Source: Ryuthela nishihirai (Eukaryota > Arthropoda > Arachnida > Araneae > Heptathelidae). Taken from it: a stretch of DNA of 64,000 nt. Shown in pieces: positions 21,546-31,799 of the stretch (positions are counted from its first letter, which is position 1; every line of letters begins with the position of its first letter). Under the pieces are notes generated by a model. It was given only the letters and a program-made list of their open reading frames with translations. It was not told the origin of the DNA and did not search any database. The stretch lies in the NCBI GenBank assembly GCA_038380435.1, contig JAWZYU010000025.1:48306691-48370690 (forward strand), given 5' to 3'. Made by a program: the position numbers and the translations under genes.

Positions 21546-21590
21546 CTGATTGTGCATTCCTTTACAGCATCCTGTAAAGGAATGCACAAA
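21546..21590. repeat. Perfect palindrome, 18 bp arms
   Basis: TTGTGCATTCCTTTACAG (21550-21567) is repeated in reverse complement at 21572-21589 with a 4-base loop. It resembles the other local inverted duplications of the window. Confidence 0.8.
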
Positions 21591-21806
21591 TGTCCAAATG
21601 TGAAACATATTAACCTATAAATTATCACTTTGAAGTCAGTTTAAATCGACTTCAAAATTAATCGATATAATTATATATTCTTCAAGTGGCTTTTGCAGTA
21701 GTGTTACCAAGTTTAAACTCATAAAGTAAACAACATCTGATGAGTTTCAATAAACTTCCATTTCAATATTTGAGTTAACTACCTGGATGATATTATTATG
21801 TAAATA

Positions 21807-23092
21807 AGCTCACCAGACAAAAAAATTAGTTACCCCTAGCTGAATGTCACCTAATAGCGCGTAAAACATTCTTGCGACTGAAGAACAACCGAAATCCTAT
21901 CTGGCATGGATGTCACCAGTTTGCAGATGTAGTGCACATCAATATTCATCCACTCTTCCAGCAGCAAATGCTGCAGGTCAGCAAGATTGGCTGGATGGCT
22001 GGGACGGTGCTTCACTTGTTGCCCCAAACAGTCCCACAAGTTTTCTATGGGATTCAAATCCAGGGATTTGGCAGGCCAGTCGAGATGTTCAAAGGCTTCA
22101 GAATGCTTGTTGTGCCAATCCGACACACACTTCGAGCCCTGTGCACGCGACAATTGTCATCTTGGAAGACTGGGGTATCCTTCTAGTGTTCACTGTGGAG
22201 ATGCTGTACAAAAGGCAACATGTGGTCGTCCAGTAGCTCCATATAGCCCTTCTGGTTCAAGTGTGATGTCACTGCAACCAAAGGATCCATTTCCTTGTAC
22301 ATGAAACACCCCCAGAACATCACAGAGCCTCCTCCAGCTTGAACAGAACGTTGCACACAGTCCGCATGGAAGACTTCATGTGGCTTATGATGTAACTGTT
22401 GCCTCGCATCATTCGAGTACAAGCAAAAACATGATTCGTCCAACCAGATCTCAAGCTTCCAAGAGTCGACATGCTATCTTTGTGGTGTCGCGCCCACTGT
22501 AGCCGTGCAGCCTTGTGCAGAGCTGTTAATATGGGTCTCTTCTGCGGTACTCTGCTCCAGATATCCATTGCATACAGTTCTCTTTGGAGTGTTCGTTTGG
22601 AAACAACTTGTAGGCCTGCATTGACTGACTGGAGTAATTCCTGCCTCCCTGAAAAGCGGTTTGCCCTAATAATGCGTGACACATTGCGGCAGTCCCTATT
22701 GGTGAACACAATCTTTCTGCTGCAGTTCTGGCAATGATTAGTGGTGGACTGTGATGTATGCCACTTTTGGAAGACCCTTTGAACAGTACGTTTTGACACA
22801 TCTGCAAAGGCAGCAACTTCTTGTACACTATGCCCTTTGGCTCGGCCAAACGCAACACCTTTTTGCCACTCATTCAGATCTTTGGTGTTTCATGGAGCAA
22901 CTAACACATGTCCATGTTTCACGGAGCAACTAACACACGTGGAACACAACCACTTCTTGTCACTGTATGAACTCTGTAGTGTACGGCACAGCTATTTGTA
23001 GGACACGTTTATTACTGGTGCACCCTGTGTTGCTGTCGAATGGACGTAACCCTCTTATGGTGGGAGATGACTAATTTTTTGTTTGGTGAGCT
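21807..23092 (-). mobile_element. Tc1-like transposon with intact ends, dead transposase
   Basis: Inverted ends AGCTCACCAGACAAAAAAAT and (rc) AGCTCACCAAACAAAAAATT lie inside TA dinucleotides at 21805-21806 and 23093-23094, so the whole 1286 bp element is defined. The minus strand holds a Tc1 transposase in pieces. The helix-turn-helix part reads VSKRTVQRVFQKWHTSQS, the first Asp is in WLDESCFCLYSNDARQQL, then GGGSVMFWGCFMYKE, and the last Glu is in WPAKSLDLNPIENLW. This is a DD34E arrangement. Several frameshifts and stops break it. A 29-base tandem duplication (GTTTCAYGGAGCAACTAACA...) lies at about 22886-22942 near the 5' end. Confidence 0.88.
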
Positions 23093-23314
23093 TATAACAC
23101 AATTTTAAGATGCAGGTAGCTGTTCTGACATAACAGTAAAGCTTTCTATCTACTACTTCTTTAGTTACACACTGATTACTTAATATGACACATAAATGGC
23201 AAGAACTTTTGATAAATATATAGATTTTTTTTTATATATAAATATATATTTTTATATAAAATACTAAATATATTTATTTGAATCAAATACCAGCCATAAA
23301 TTAAATGCAAAATA

Positions 23315-23900
23315 CAGTAGATTCCAGTTAATTGGGCCATCAGTTAATCAGGCCAGCCATTTATTTGGGACAAATCGAAAAAAATAAACAGAATTTGCTC
23401 TGCTTATTTGGGACACCATGCCATTTAATTTGGACAGTAGTCGATAGTTGGCAAGAAATAAGCAGCAAAACCATTCAGAACTGCTTTGCTTACTGTGGTT
23501 TAAACATTCAGGCTTGGAGATGCCAGATACAACAGTGAAAATGACACCATTCTGGAAGTGCGACACACCAGAAACTACAAAGGGTTTGTATGCATCGACA
23601 ATAGTCTTCAATGTTACTTTGAATGGAGATTGTGAGGACACAACTGTTGAACAAACTGCAGAAAATACCAAAAGACATGAGAAAACCAGGAAAGTGGTGA
23701 GGATGACACACCTGAGCTTGAGCGAGTAACTAACAAGAATGCCAGGAAATTTATTGCTGGATTATGACGCTACTTCATGCAGGAAGGCAATGAAGGCAGT
23801 CCTATATCTGCACTATATACATGCGCTGATTTTGTTCAGTTGAAATCAATCAAGAGGACAAGGCAGGATGTATTCGATAAATTGCTCCAACATTATTAAC
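23315..23900 (+). pseudogene. pogo/Tigger-like transposase C-terminal relic
   Basis: The left border CAGTAGATTCCAGTTAATTG resembles pogo-type terminal repeats. The plus-strand frame reads KTIQNCFAYCGLNIQAW (also NHSELLCLLWFKHSGLEMPD in another frame), then DCEDTTVEQTAENTKRHEKT, and after further stops AGLRYFMQEGNEGS-like and IKRTRQDVFDKLL-like pieces. This is the C-terminal tail of Tigger-family transposases, which ends in a basic K-R-x-R-Q....DKFF motif. The DDE core is deleted. Confidence 0.65.
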
Positions 23901-24068
23901 AGTTAAGAACTACACAAGTGTTTGATACATACATTAATCTGAAACTGTTTTAAGCATAAATATTTTTCTCTAATCTGTATCATTTATTTCAGAAATCATT
24001 TACTGTACTTTTGTTTTCCAGTAAATGGTACTGTATATAAAATGTCAACAGTCATTTAACATATTAAC

Positions 24069-24594
24069 TGTCGTTTGTGATGCCCCGTCATTCACTTTTA
24101 TTTTACCTTAACCAGTTTTGCTTAATTTACTTATATTTATCATTTTGGGGATTTTTATTTCCTTTTTGGCATCACAGTGCTCGTTTCCAAGAGTTAGGAG
24201 TTGTGCATGCGCAACTCCGAACTTTTGATTGTCACCCGCTAAAGCGCGTGCACAAGGATACTCTTGCGTCATAGCTTGTGCCGCTCATCAATTTATGCAA
24301 ATGTCTTTCCTGGCGTGCAACATGACACGTGCGGGCTCTGTAGCCTTTTGTTATAACCTGGTGACATGTTAGACAGAAGATAGTAGAGTAGAGAGAGTAG
24401 TAGAGCACAGCACAGTTTAGAGATCAATTTTAATATGGAGTTTGTTGAAGATGTTTGTAGTAAGAAATGATGTAGTATCTTCTTTATTGAAGTTTTGGTG
24501 AGTGCTTTTTGGAAATAAATTGTTTGTTATTTAAACCTTTTGAATCTTTACTAATTTTTTTCTCTTGAGCAACATTAGTTAGTTTTGATTAGCA
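24069..24594. mobile_element. Solo LTR candidate with 5 bp target duplication
   Basis: The sequence starts TGTCGTTTGTGATGCCCCGT and ends GATTAGCA (TG...CA). TTAAC is present directly before (24064-24068) and after (24595-24599), the 5 bp duplication typical of Ty3/gypsy-type integration. The interior has a GC- and CpG-richer promoter-like part (24180-24345), TTTTGTTATAACC as a possible TATA region, and GAGAG-rich leader-like sequence. No coding sequence. The ends lack extended inverted repeats, so the call is moderate. Confidence 0.45.
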
Positions 24595-24689
24595 TTAACA
24601 TAAAATTTTGGCAATCATTAAATATTTTTGAATTCTTAACTCATTAACGCTCGCTGGTATTTCGAACCCTAATTAGACTTTATTTTTGG

Positions 24690-25585
24690 CAATTTGTCAA
24701 TTATTGCCTGGCACCCGACTCAGCTATCCAGAGCATAAAAATAATTGGATCAGACAAAGGGTCCAAACTTTAAAAGTATTTCATTTCTTTGGAGTGTTAC
24801 ACATTTCTTATTTCAATCTCAAAGGTCTGAAAGCTGTTTTACTACACAATGGCAATCACTTATCCTCCATTCTTGGTAAGGCATTCAGTACATTTAAAAG
24901 GTTATGAGAATGTCAAAAAATGTTGGAGAAAAAAAAAACTATAAACATTACAATTGGGATGTTTGTGGGGACTTCAAGATGCTGGAATTTCTACTAGGTC
25001 TATGCCAAGTATTCTTGTTTCTTCTGCCTCTCTGGCAAGTAGAGCATCAGGACAGCATTATGTGAAAAAGAGAATGGCAGCCAGAAAATAATTAATTCCA
25101 GGCACATACAATGGTATTTATGAAGCTCTTGTTCCAACTCACAAGATATTGCTGCCATCACTTCACATTAGTTGGGGCTTGTGAAGCAGTTGATTAATGC
25201 ATTTCAGCATATACATTCTATGTTCCCTCATATGTCTAAAGCAAAAGTAGAGGGTGACATATTTACTGGACCCCAAATAAAATGAAAGTTACAGTCTCAA
25301 GAACTGGAAGACGAAATGGTTGTTATGGAAAGATATGCTTGGCAGTCTTTTCAGTAAGTGGTACATGGTTTTCTTGGCAAAAATAAGAGTGAGACTTAAA
25401 AGAATGTCTGAAAATTTTTATTGAGCAGTATCACCTACTGGATTGTAACATGTCTGCAAAAAAATGCTCTATTTACACTCACACCTGGACTTCACACCAA
25501 ATCTGGGCGATGTGAGTGAAGAACTTGTTAAACACTTTCACCATGATATTGAAACCAGGAAGAAAAGATACGAAGGATGAGTACC
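24690..25585 (+). pseudogene. Decayed copy of an unnamed multicopy protein family (copy 1)
   Basis: The plus strand carries, in shifting frames, KGLKAVLLHNGNHLSSILGK (24820-24885), ...LVPTHKILLPSLHISWGL (about 25120-25180), INAFQHIHSMFPHMSKAKVE then GDIFTGPQIK (about 25195-25280), ELEDEMVVMERYAWQSFQ and VHGFLGKNKSE (to about 25390), and HSHLDFTPNLGDVSEELVKH then FHHDIETRKKRYEG (about 25475-25580). I recognise this as an arthropod repeat-associated protein family that appears in many uncharacterised gene models; its enzymatic role is unknown to me. The copy has many stops. A second copy, on the other strand, is at 56648-57160. Confidence 0.65.
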
Positions 25586-25589
25586 AGTA

Positions 25590-25800
25590 TATTTTAAACA
25601 CATACACAAAAAAAATAGATGGAATGAGTCATCAGATAAAGGATGCCTGATTGTAAGGCACATGGACAGCAAATGATGAAAGCTAAAATATGTGTCATTT
25701 AAACAAAAGCAATATAATCAATTAAAATATGATGAATTGTTAAAATAGTGTAACAAAATTCAAACATAGGTGGGCTGTCTATCTGAAGAAAAAAAAAAGA
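25590..25800 (-). pseudogene. I-clade LINE 3' fragment
   Basis: The sequence GAGTCATCAGATAAAGGATG...GTAAGGCACATGG and onward, to CACCTATGTTTGAATTTTGT on the minus strand, matches the 3' parts of the LINE copies at 14060-14215 (GGAATCATCAGATAAAAAAT) and 29320-29480. It is short and decayed. Confidence 0.6.
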
Positions 25801-25868
25801 TATATCCATGACTTATGCAGAAACACAAAACAGTTATGCAATTACACAGTAAATTAATAGTTAAATAA

Positions 25869-26050
25869 TTAATTATGCAGATAATCAGTTTCACTTCCAT
25901 TATCATCTTCATCACTGCTAGTATAATTGATTTCACTCTTTCCCAAATATATCTTCTGTCCCATGTATTCAATTTGAAAGACAACACTTTGTGAAACCTT
26001 TGATGTGCATTCGTGACTATTCTCTCCCAATAACTGGAAATAGTCTGAAC
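25869..26050 (-). CDS. Exon-like open frame with acidic C-terminus (unassigned)
   Basis: On the minus strand a good acceptor (TATAACTTTTCCAG) precedes 26050. After two bases an open frame reads SDYFQLLGENSHECTSKVSQ, SVVFQIEYMGQKIYLGKSEI and NYTSSDEDDNGSETDYLHN, then TAA at 25869-25871. The acidic Ser/Asp/Glu C-terminus looks like real protein. It lies in the intron between exons E and F of the DNAI7-like gene. It would join in phase with exon D (one open base) but not with E, so it could be an alternative last exon, an exon of a nested gene or a fragment of a repeat protein. I do not recognise the family. Confidence 0.35.
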
Positions 26051-26059
26051 CTGGAAAAG

Positions 26060-26600
26060 TTATATTTAGGTCAAACAGTACTAAAATTCAAAGACCACAT
26101 GAAGAGTGCTCAGAGAAAAGAAGACATTCAAGTGGAAAATACACTAGGTATGAAATTTGTGAATATTTTTGTGTCTAAATAACTGCTTTTAACTATACCA
26201 ATATCAAGGCCATATTTTGGCTTTAAATACAACTGCATTATATTTTGTCCCGTTTAATAAAAACACTTTTCCTTGTACATATATTTTGCATTGCAAATCG
26301 CAATATTTATCCCTAAAGAACTTTAATATTTGCTTTCCTACTGTATTTTATAATATAAATATTGATGTTAAAATCAGAGTTTAAAATTCCTATACTGTTA
26401 TTCTCTAATAAATGCTGTTATTTACTATGTCAAATTATATAATTTGAATATTAGTATTTCCACAATCACAATTTTATGCATTCATATCAGACAGGACAAA
26501 TATGATTTATGGCTGTTTGATTGAAAATGATAAAAAAAAATGTTCAAAATTGGTCTATGAAGTATGATGTTTTAATTATTTTAAATACTTTAAAATAAAA
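26060..26600. other. Intronic AT-rich sequence, nothing recognised
   Basis: No coding or repeat signal was recognised here. A plus-strand frame at 25991-26182 overlaps the exon-like frame on the other strand and shows no family character. Confidence 0.4.
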
Positions 26601-26603
26601 AAA

Positions 26604-26795
26604 TACCCCTTCAAGCAGCTGCTTGCCACAGAGGTCTGACAGAAGCCTGTCAATGTAATGCACAATAGAGAAGATCTGCGGGGAAGGTGAGATCTCAGCA
26701 GAAAGACAACAGAAACATCCATGCCTTACCCGGGGCTTGAACCCAGGTCCCTTTGATCAGTAGCCAAACATGCTAACCACTCAGCTACCGGACAT
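26604..26795 (-). mobile_element. SINE2 copy (tRNA-derived, RTE-tailed)
   Basis: The minus orientation reads head GGTAGCTGAGTGGTTAGCAT (A box) and GGGTTCAAGCCC (B box), body with TTTCTGCTGAGATCTCACC, and 3' end CAGCTGCTTGAAGGGGTATT. Length is about 190 bp. The 3' end shares GCTGCTTGAGG, with one change here, with the 3' end of the RTE LINE. No clear target duplication. Confidence 0.85.
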
Positions 26796-26799
26796 TAGA

Positions 26800-27185
26800 A
26801 AACAAAAAAAAAGTACCTAAATAACAATCTTCAATACAAAAATGTAAATCATTTATTGTAGCAATCATGTTAACTATTTAGCACAAAAAAGTGCCACTTT
26901 GCATGTTTCCCAGCATCTCCAACAGAATAGAATTAAACACTAGCCTTCTGTGGCTAGTTCCATGAATTATGTCAAAAGAATAGGCATATGATTATACTAC
27001 CAGTTTTTTTCAACCAAAATTTGGGATGCTCATCTGAAGGATAAAATTATTTACACAAGATGATTATTAGCTAATTACATCAGTCTTTTTATCAATATTA
27101 AAAAATATGTAAATGTTAAAAATGCAATTCAGTTATTTTAAAAGTGATATGGACTAAGAAAACAATTTTCATCAGTTAAAATCTA
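26800..27185. other. Intronic AT-rich sequence, nothing recognised
   Basis: It separates the SINE2 copy and a Tc1 relic. No features. Confidence 0.4.
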
Positions 27186-28460
27186 CACCGAGTTGACTTT
27201 GTATTAACAACACCCCCTTGTGTAGCAATGGAACAGTCTGTGGTGCTGGTGATGACTCAAGGTTGGGACAGCTGATATACTATTGTAGAGGGCACATGTG
27301 GCAATCAGTTTTCCTGTTACTTCGAGGAAGAATGGGCCAGATTGTGATCTTTTTGGCATCAAACATGGTATGATTGCGGGGCATGATGTTCAGGTCTGAT
27401 TGCGGGGGTGATGTCAGTATCTCAAAACAGCCACCATGGTGAACTGCTTTCATTCTGTGGTGTCACAAGTCTACCATGACTGACTCAACACCAGTTGAAC
27501 AACCTGCCAAAGGTCCATGTGTATTTAAATGGATGGTTATGGTGAATGATGGTATACACATGTATTAAAGTGGGTGGCTGTGGTGAATGATGTGAACCCC
27601 ATCTCATAACACAACAGTGGTTGAAGCACAGTTTGCTAGATAACCACCCAGTACAACATTGGAATGGCAAGACCAATATCCACATGGACATTGTGCTGGA
27701 CATTAGCTCATATGGGCTATGACAGTTGTCAGCATTCACAAGTATCCATGCTCACTGTGAGACACAAGAAACTGTACCTTGCGTGGAGCAATAACACTGG
27801 GTCACTAACATGTGGAAATCTGTTGCCTGGTCAAATGAATCCTATTTCGAACTCCATCATGCTAATGGGAATATATTTGCATTTGGAGAAAATGTGAACC
27901 ATGACACCAGGATGCACTCACACCATGACACCAGGATGTGTTCAGCAGGTTGCAGGCAGTGGTATTATGATATGGGTACTATTTTTAAAGCATGCCCTGA
28001 GTCAAATGAAAACAATGAATCAATGGCTAAACAGCACCCCTTACCTTCCTATTGTTGCAGACCAAGTACAACCTTTTATGATGACAGTGTATCCCAATAA
28101 TTCTAGTATCAACAAGATGACCTGCTATGTCACATGACCTGGCAGATTGCAAACTAGTTTCAGGATCCATGCAGTCCGGATCTCAACTCAATCGAGCATG
28201 TTCCGGACCTGATGGAAAATGCGGTCTGATACTCTAGCCCTCCACCTGGCAATGTGCAGGCTTTACAGGATGCATTGTGGAATGCATAGGTAGCACTACC
28301 ACAGGACATCCTGTGGTAGTGCTACCTATGCATTGTGGACAATGCATCCTGTAAAGCCTTGTGGAGTCCTGCCCTAATATGCATGGGCTTTATTACAACA
28401 GGCAAAAGGTAGCTCCACTAGGTATTGGGTAGGTGTTGCTAATGTAAAGCCAAATCAGTG
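27186..28460 (+). mobile_element. Tc1-like transposon relic with recognisable ends
   Basis: The left end CACCGAGTTGACTTTGTATT and the right end (rc CACTGATTTGGCTTTACATT) are inverted repeats that continue into AACAACACC-type sequence; TA precedes the left end. The plus-strand transposase is in fragments: WKSVAWSNESYFELHHANGN (first catalytic Asp position changed to N), HDTRMHSHHDTRMCSAGCRQ, and AGSGIMIWVLFLKHALSQ. A 46-48 bp palindromic duplication (28261-28356) disrupts the 3' part. The coding region is dead. It lies about 120 bp left of exon E. Confidence 0.75.
28261..28356. repeat. Long palindromic duplication inside the Tc1 relic
   Basis: The left arm (28261-28306, starts CTTTACAGGATGCATTGT) and the right arm (28309-28356) are reverse complements over 46-48 bases with one 2-base gap, around a 2-base centre. 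The copied segment is ordinary transposon sequence, so the duplication arose after insertion, by strand switching or foldback repair. Confidence 0.88.
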
Positions 28461-28583
28461 CATTGCATAGCAATACAATTATGAAAATAACTACAGTAAT
28501 TTTAGTATAAAAGAGAACATGCTTACTTGCAAATATCTTGAATTTCTCTAATACACTGTTTTAATACAGCAAACAAATTTTAC

Positions 28584-28735
28584 CTGTCGGGAGGCAGATG
28601 GGACTGTAAGTAATGATGGAACATCCCCTTCTGTTTGCTCTGCTTTTTCAACTTCTGCTGATTCATCCACTTCCACTTGTGAAGGCTCTTGAACATTTGG
28701 TATGTCATTTGTTATTTCATCTGGTATTATATTAT
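28584..28735 (-). CDS. DNAI7: DNAI7-like gene, exon E (acidic linker)
   Basis: On the minus strand ATTCTTACAG precedes 28735 and the CGACAG|GTAAAA donor follows 28584. The two first bases complete the codon left by exon D, then the frame reads NIIPDEITNDIPNVQEPSQV, EVDESAEVEKAEQTEGDVPS and LLTVPSASRQ and ends in phase 0. It is Glu/Asp-rich, as expected for the variable linker before the VDL..GG block. Splice signals, phase and composition support it; sequence conservation cannot be judged by eye. Confidence 0.65.
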
Positions 28736-28851
28736 CTGTAAGAATACATATATACACACATATCAAAAATAGCAATTTTCTCAGTTTTCACACAAAGTGA
28801 TTAGTTGCACTTTTAAATTAAGTGCTAAATGCTCTTAACACTGAAGTTGTT

Positions 28852-29221
28852 TAGGTTGAGGGTTATTTCTGAGTGGCACTTTTTTGTACACAATGGGCTA
28901 AATGGCCAGGTTACATGGACCCCCAAGAGCTCAGAGAAGGTTGGTGAAAGGGGACCCACTGGACAGCTATTAGGAGACAGATAGTAGCCTCCCATCAAGG
29001 CCATCCAGTGTGTTCTTTAACATACATAGGGTGTGGCTCTCCCACACTTGGAGCCACGGCTTTGTGTCCCATACCAAGGATATGGCCTTTCCAAGCCCAT
29101 CGGTATCCCCTACTGACTGAGGACAGAATGGGGTTTTTACAGAGATAAATCTCAATGCTGGCCCAGGTGGGACTCAAGCCTGGGAACTGCATATTAGAAC
29201 CTGGTGAACCACTCCTGCCCC
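28852..29221 (-). mobile_element. SINE1 copy, diverged
   Basis: Minus orientation, with the family body (GGCTAAATGGCCAGGTTACA, TTCTTTAACATACATAGGGT, CTTTCCAAGCCCATCGGTAT). The tRNA-like head has lost its middle (ACTGCATATTAGAACCTGGT). AACACTGAAG (28837-28846) and AACATCGAAG (29223-29232) may be the worn target duplication. It is inserted beside or into the I-clade LINE 3' fragment. Confidence 0.85.
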
Positions 29222-29232
29222 AAACATCGAAG

Positions 29233-29880
29233 AAGGTAAAAGATATATATCCCACAACCATAGTTAAAATCAATGCAGTAAAAATAAAAGAACCAACAGA
29301 TGCACATAACACAAATGGCAACAAATCATCAGATAAAAAGATGTCTGGTATAAGAAGCTTGGGTATAAAATCATAGAAGTTAAAATAGAGAAGTTGTTCA
29401 TGATTAAAAGGAAAACAGTCAAGTAAAATATGTTTGATAATTAAAATGGCCTTACAAAACTCACACTTAGGTTTGCCATCTACCTGGAGAAGAAATGAAT
29501 ATGTTATAAATGATGACCTAAGCAGAGCCAAGCAGGTACAACTTCCTCCTTGTGATTCCTGAAAAAACATGACTGCCATGGTTTGACAATAGGCTTGATC
29601 TCAAAGAGTATGTTCATAACGTATTCCGACCAGGATTGCTGCCACTGCACCTGGAGCTCAGTGGAAAATAACTGCCAGTGGAGAGTCAGACAGAGGTATG
29701 GCCAACTTAGCAGCAGCATCTGTCAAGTCATTGTCTCTGATCCTGACATGACTGGGCACCAACAGAAGAAAATGATGGTTGTGACTGCCAGATGATGGAG
29801 CTGATGGCAGATCTTGGAAAGAACTGGGTGAGACCGATGCCTCACTGAGATCAAAGTCTGTAGTGGGCTAAGCCTATCAG
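29233..29880 (-). pseudogene. I-clade LINE 3' fragment (RNase H end)
   Basis: The minus-strand frame 28995-29579 reads MAVMFFQESQGGSCTCLALL, RSSFITYSFLLQVDGKPKCE then FCKAILIIKHILLDCF. The F-C-x2-C-like knuckle (C.FC...I.KHIL..C) and preceding helix are those of I-clade RNase H/C-terminal regions. It is parallel in order to 14060-14540. It is 5'-truncated at about 29880 and has stops. Confidence 0.7.
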
Positions 29881-30174
29881 TGTAGAGAATATACCAACTT
29901 AATTATAATTCACAAAAATGCACTCTGTTTACACTGAACTGCACAAGACAGAAGATAAACAAAGAATAGCAATGCCCATTATGTTTTTCAAAACAAAGTG
30001 GGGATATTGTGCTGAACAATAACAAAGACACTGATTGGTTGAGAACAATTGTATGAGAAAGTAAGAGGGACATTCCAGGTGCTGATTGGCTAAAATTCCC
30101 TCCCCCCCCCCTCACATCTGGAAATTTCCACCCATTCTTCATTCCCAGCATATTGAAAGCCATTGGTTCCTGTA

Positions 30175-30262
30175 AATATCACTAGTCCTTAAAATGAAAG
30201 CTCTTATGGAAGGTAAACAGGTTTCTAAGAATATCAGATGTTGATGTTAAAGGAAGTCGAGG
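30175..30262. repeat. Unclassified repeat, inverted partner at 18499-18585
   Basis: CCTTAAAATGAAAGCTCTTA and about 60 further bases match the partner in reverse complement. The family is not recognised. Confidence 0.55.
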
Positions 30263-30269
30263 TCCCACT

Positions 30270-30430
30270 ATTATGTCAAGGATATATTTCCAAGCACCTA
30301 ATGATGACATTACAAAACTTTGTATTAGGACAACCGATGGCATCAGAAGTTTGACAAGTGATATGCTAGAAAGGGTACTGGACTATTGGTTGGATGTGCT
30401 AGGGGCCACTATGGGGGTACATGCTGATGG
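30270..30430 (+). pseudogene. mariner/IS630-type transposase C-terminal scrap
   Basis: The frame 30273-30515 contains IRTTDGIRSLTSDMLERVLD then YWLDVLGATMGVHADGYWST. The pattern ...MLxRVW.ELDYRLDVCR...GAHVE is the tail of one IS630-Tc1-mariner family, also seen more fully at 52520-52660. Only the end is present. Confidence 0.55.
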
Positions 30431-30434
30431 GTAC

Positions 30435-31060
30435 TGGAGCACATATAAAATTTCTTTAGTTGCACAATATGTTGCAAAAGACTATATTAATCTATCTCTT
30501 TTGGTTGTGTTGTAATAAATTTTTAAAATCGGAACAGGACTTCTAGTATGTTAGACCATCTGGTGTGTTTAAAAAATATTAAAATACCTGTTAACTCATA
30601 TTTAATATCACAGTAATGCAAACATCATAAACAAGTGTTTTGGTCTAATATAATTTCAGTATTTCACATTAATATTTTAAACTGTTTCTGGTTTTAAACA
30701 TGTTCAGCTTTGTCAATTTAAATTGCTTTCTATTTAGCAAGCTATTCATATAATGATGGACACTGAGATTTACATAGAAGCACATTGACTCCATTGGAGA
30801 GCTGTGAACAAACTGGATGAATGCTGAAAACATCCTTTGTATGGCCATGAAAGTACCACTTTGATTGCCTATAAATTACATAAAACTTTCAAACTGCTAA
30901 AATGCATTCTAAGCGATATGGAAATAGCTGTTCCATATTCATAAACACCTTTATTACTGGAATAGGAATTAATAATTATTATTTGGCATGGATCTCATTA
31001 AAATATTCACAGCCACCTTGTTATCATACTTGGAAAGGTACTGGAAAGAGGAAGGTATTT
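30435..31060. other. Intronic sequence, nothing recognised
   Basis: AT-rich; no coding, RNA or repeat signal recognised. Confidence 0.4.
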
Positions 31061-31072
31061 GGACACAGATAG

Positions 31073-31712
31073 TGTTGGATAGTTTTACCTCTGACTGGCA
31101 TTTTTTTTTAAATACAATGGGCTAAAATAATGCATACAAAGGTCACAAATCCCCAAGGACTCAGAAAAGATTGGTTTAGGGTAGGGGTTCTCAATGTAGG
31201 GTACACAGTAAAATTTTATGGAGTACGCCATGAGAGCTCAAAAGTTGCTAGATATATGTTACATATATATATGTTTTATTTTATCCCCATTGTTATACTA
31301 TAACTATAATTTTATATATCTATACAAGGGGTATGCCAGTTACATACACATTTCCAGGGGGTATGTGAAGCATAAAAGGTTGAGAATCACTGGTTTAGAG
31401 GATCCACTGGATAACTGTCAGGAGACAGATGGAAGCCTCCTGTCAAGGTCATCCAGTGAGTTAACATATGCAGGGTATGGCTCTCCTGCACACAGGGCCA
31501 TAGCCTTATGTTATCTGATGTACTATGATACTTTATGATATCTTATTATTCTCTGATGTAAGGTGGCCTTTCCAAGCCCATTAGTGTCCCCTTTCTGACA
31601 AAGGGCAGGGTGAGAATTTTGTTGAGATAAATCTCAGTGCTGGGCCAGGTGGGACTCAAACCTGAGAACTGCAGATTAATCTTGGTACACTACTGACTGG
31701 GCCAACCCACCC
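31073..31712 (-). mobile_element. SINE1 copy interrupted by a hAT MITE
   Basis: 31073-31173 and 31401-31712 are the two parts of a diverged SINE1 in minus orientation. CACAGATAG (31064-31072) and CACAGACAG (31713-31721) look like its target duplication. A further small insertion (about 31505-31560) of low-complexity sequence is also present. The ORF at 31218-31538 is a chance frame through the junction. Confidence 0.8.
31182..31392. mobile_element. hAT-type MITE with 8 bp target duplication
   Basis: A 211 bp insertion with ends TAGGGGTTCTCAATGTAGGG and ...GGTTGAGAATCACTG, matching the CAGNGGTTCTCAA...TTGAGAANCACTG termini of hAT elements of the Charlie/Tip100 type. GTTTAGGG (31174-31181) and GTTTAGAG (31393-31400) are its 8 bp target duplication, one base different. 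It is non-coding. Confidence 0.85.
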
Positions 31713-31759
31713 CACAGACAGAGCACAAAATCAAGCAACATATAAAACAGCTTAGTGCA

Positions 31760-31790
31760 TGGGACCCCACCCCCAAAAAAGGGGGTCCCA
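31760..31790. repeat. GC-rich hairpin
   Basis: TGGGACCCC (31760-31768) and GGGGTCCCA (31782-31790) can form a stem with a CCCA/AAAAA loop. It is unusual in this AT-rich context. No U-tract follows and no function is assigned. Confidence 0.6.
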
Positions 31791-31799
31791 ATAGTGAGC

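Noticed and set aside
21851..22873. Plus-strand ORFs inside the Tc1 element (21872-22304, 22471-22737)
   Set aside because: They are shadows of the minus-strand transposase; they have no domain of their own.
24180..24345. CpG island or promoter of a host gene
   Set aside because: It lies within an LTR-like segment with a 5 bp duplication and no host exon follows on either strand.
30273..30515. 80-codon plus-strand ORF as a small host gene
   Set aside because: Its middle matches the tail of a mariner/IS630-type transposase; the rest is read-through.
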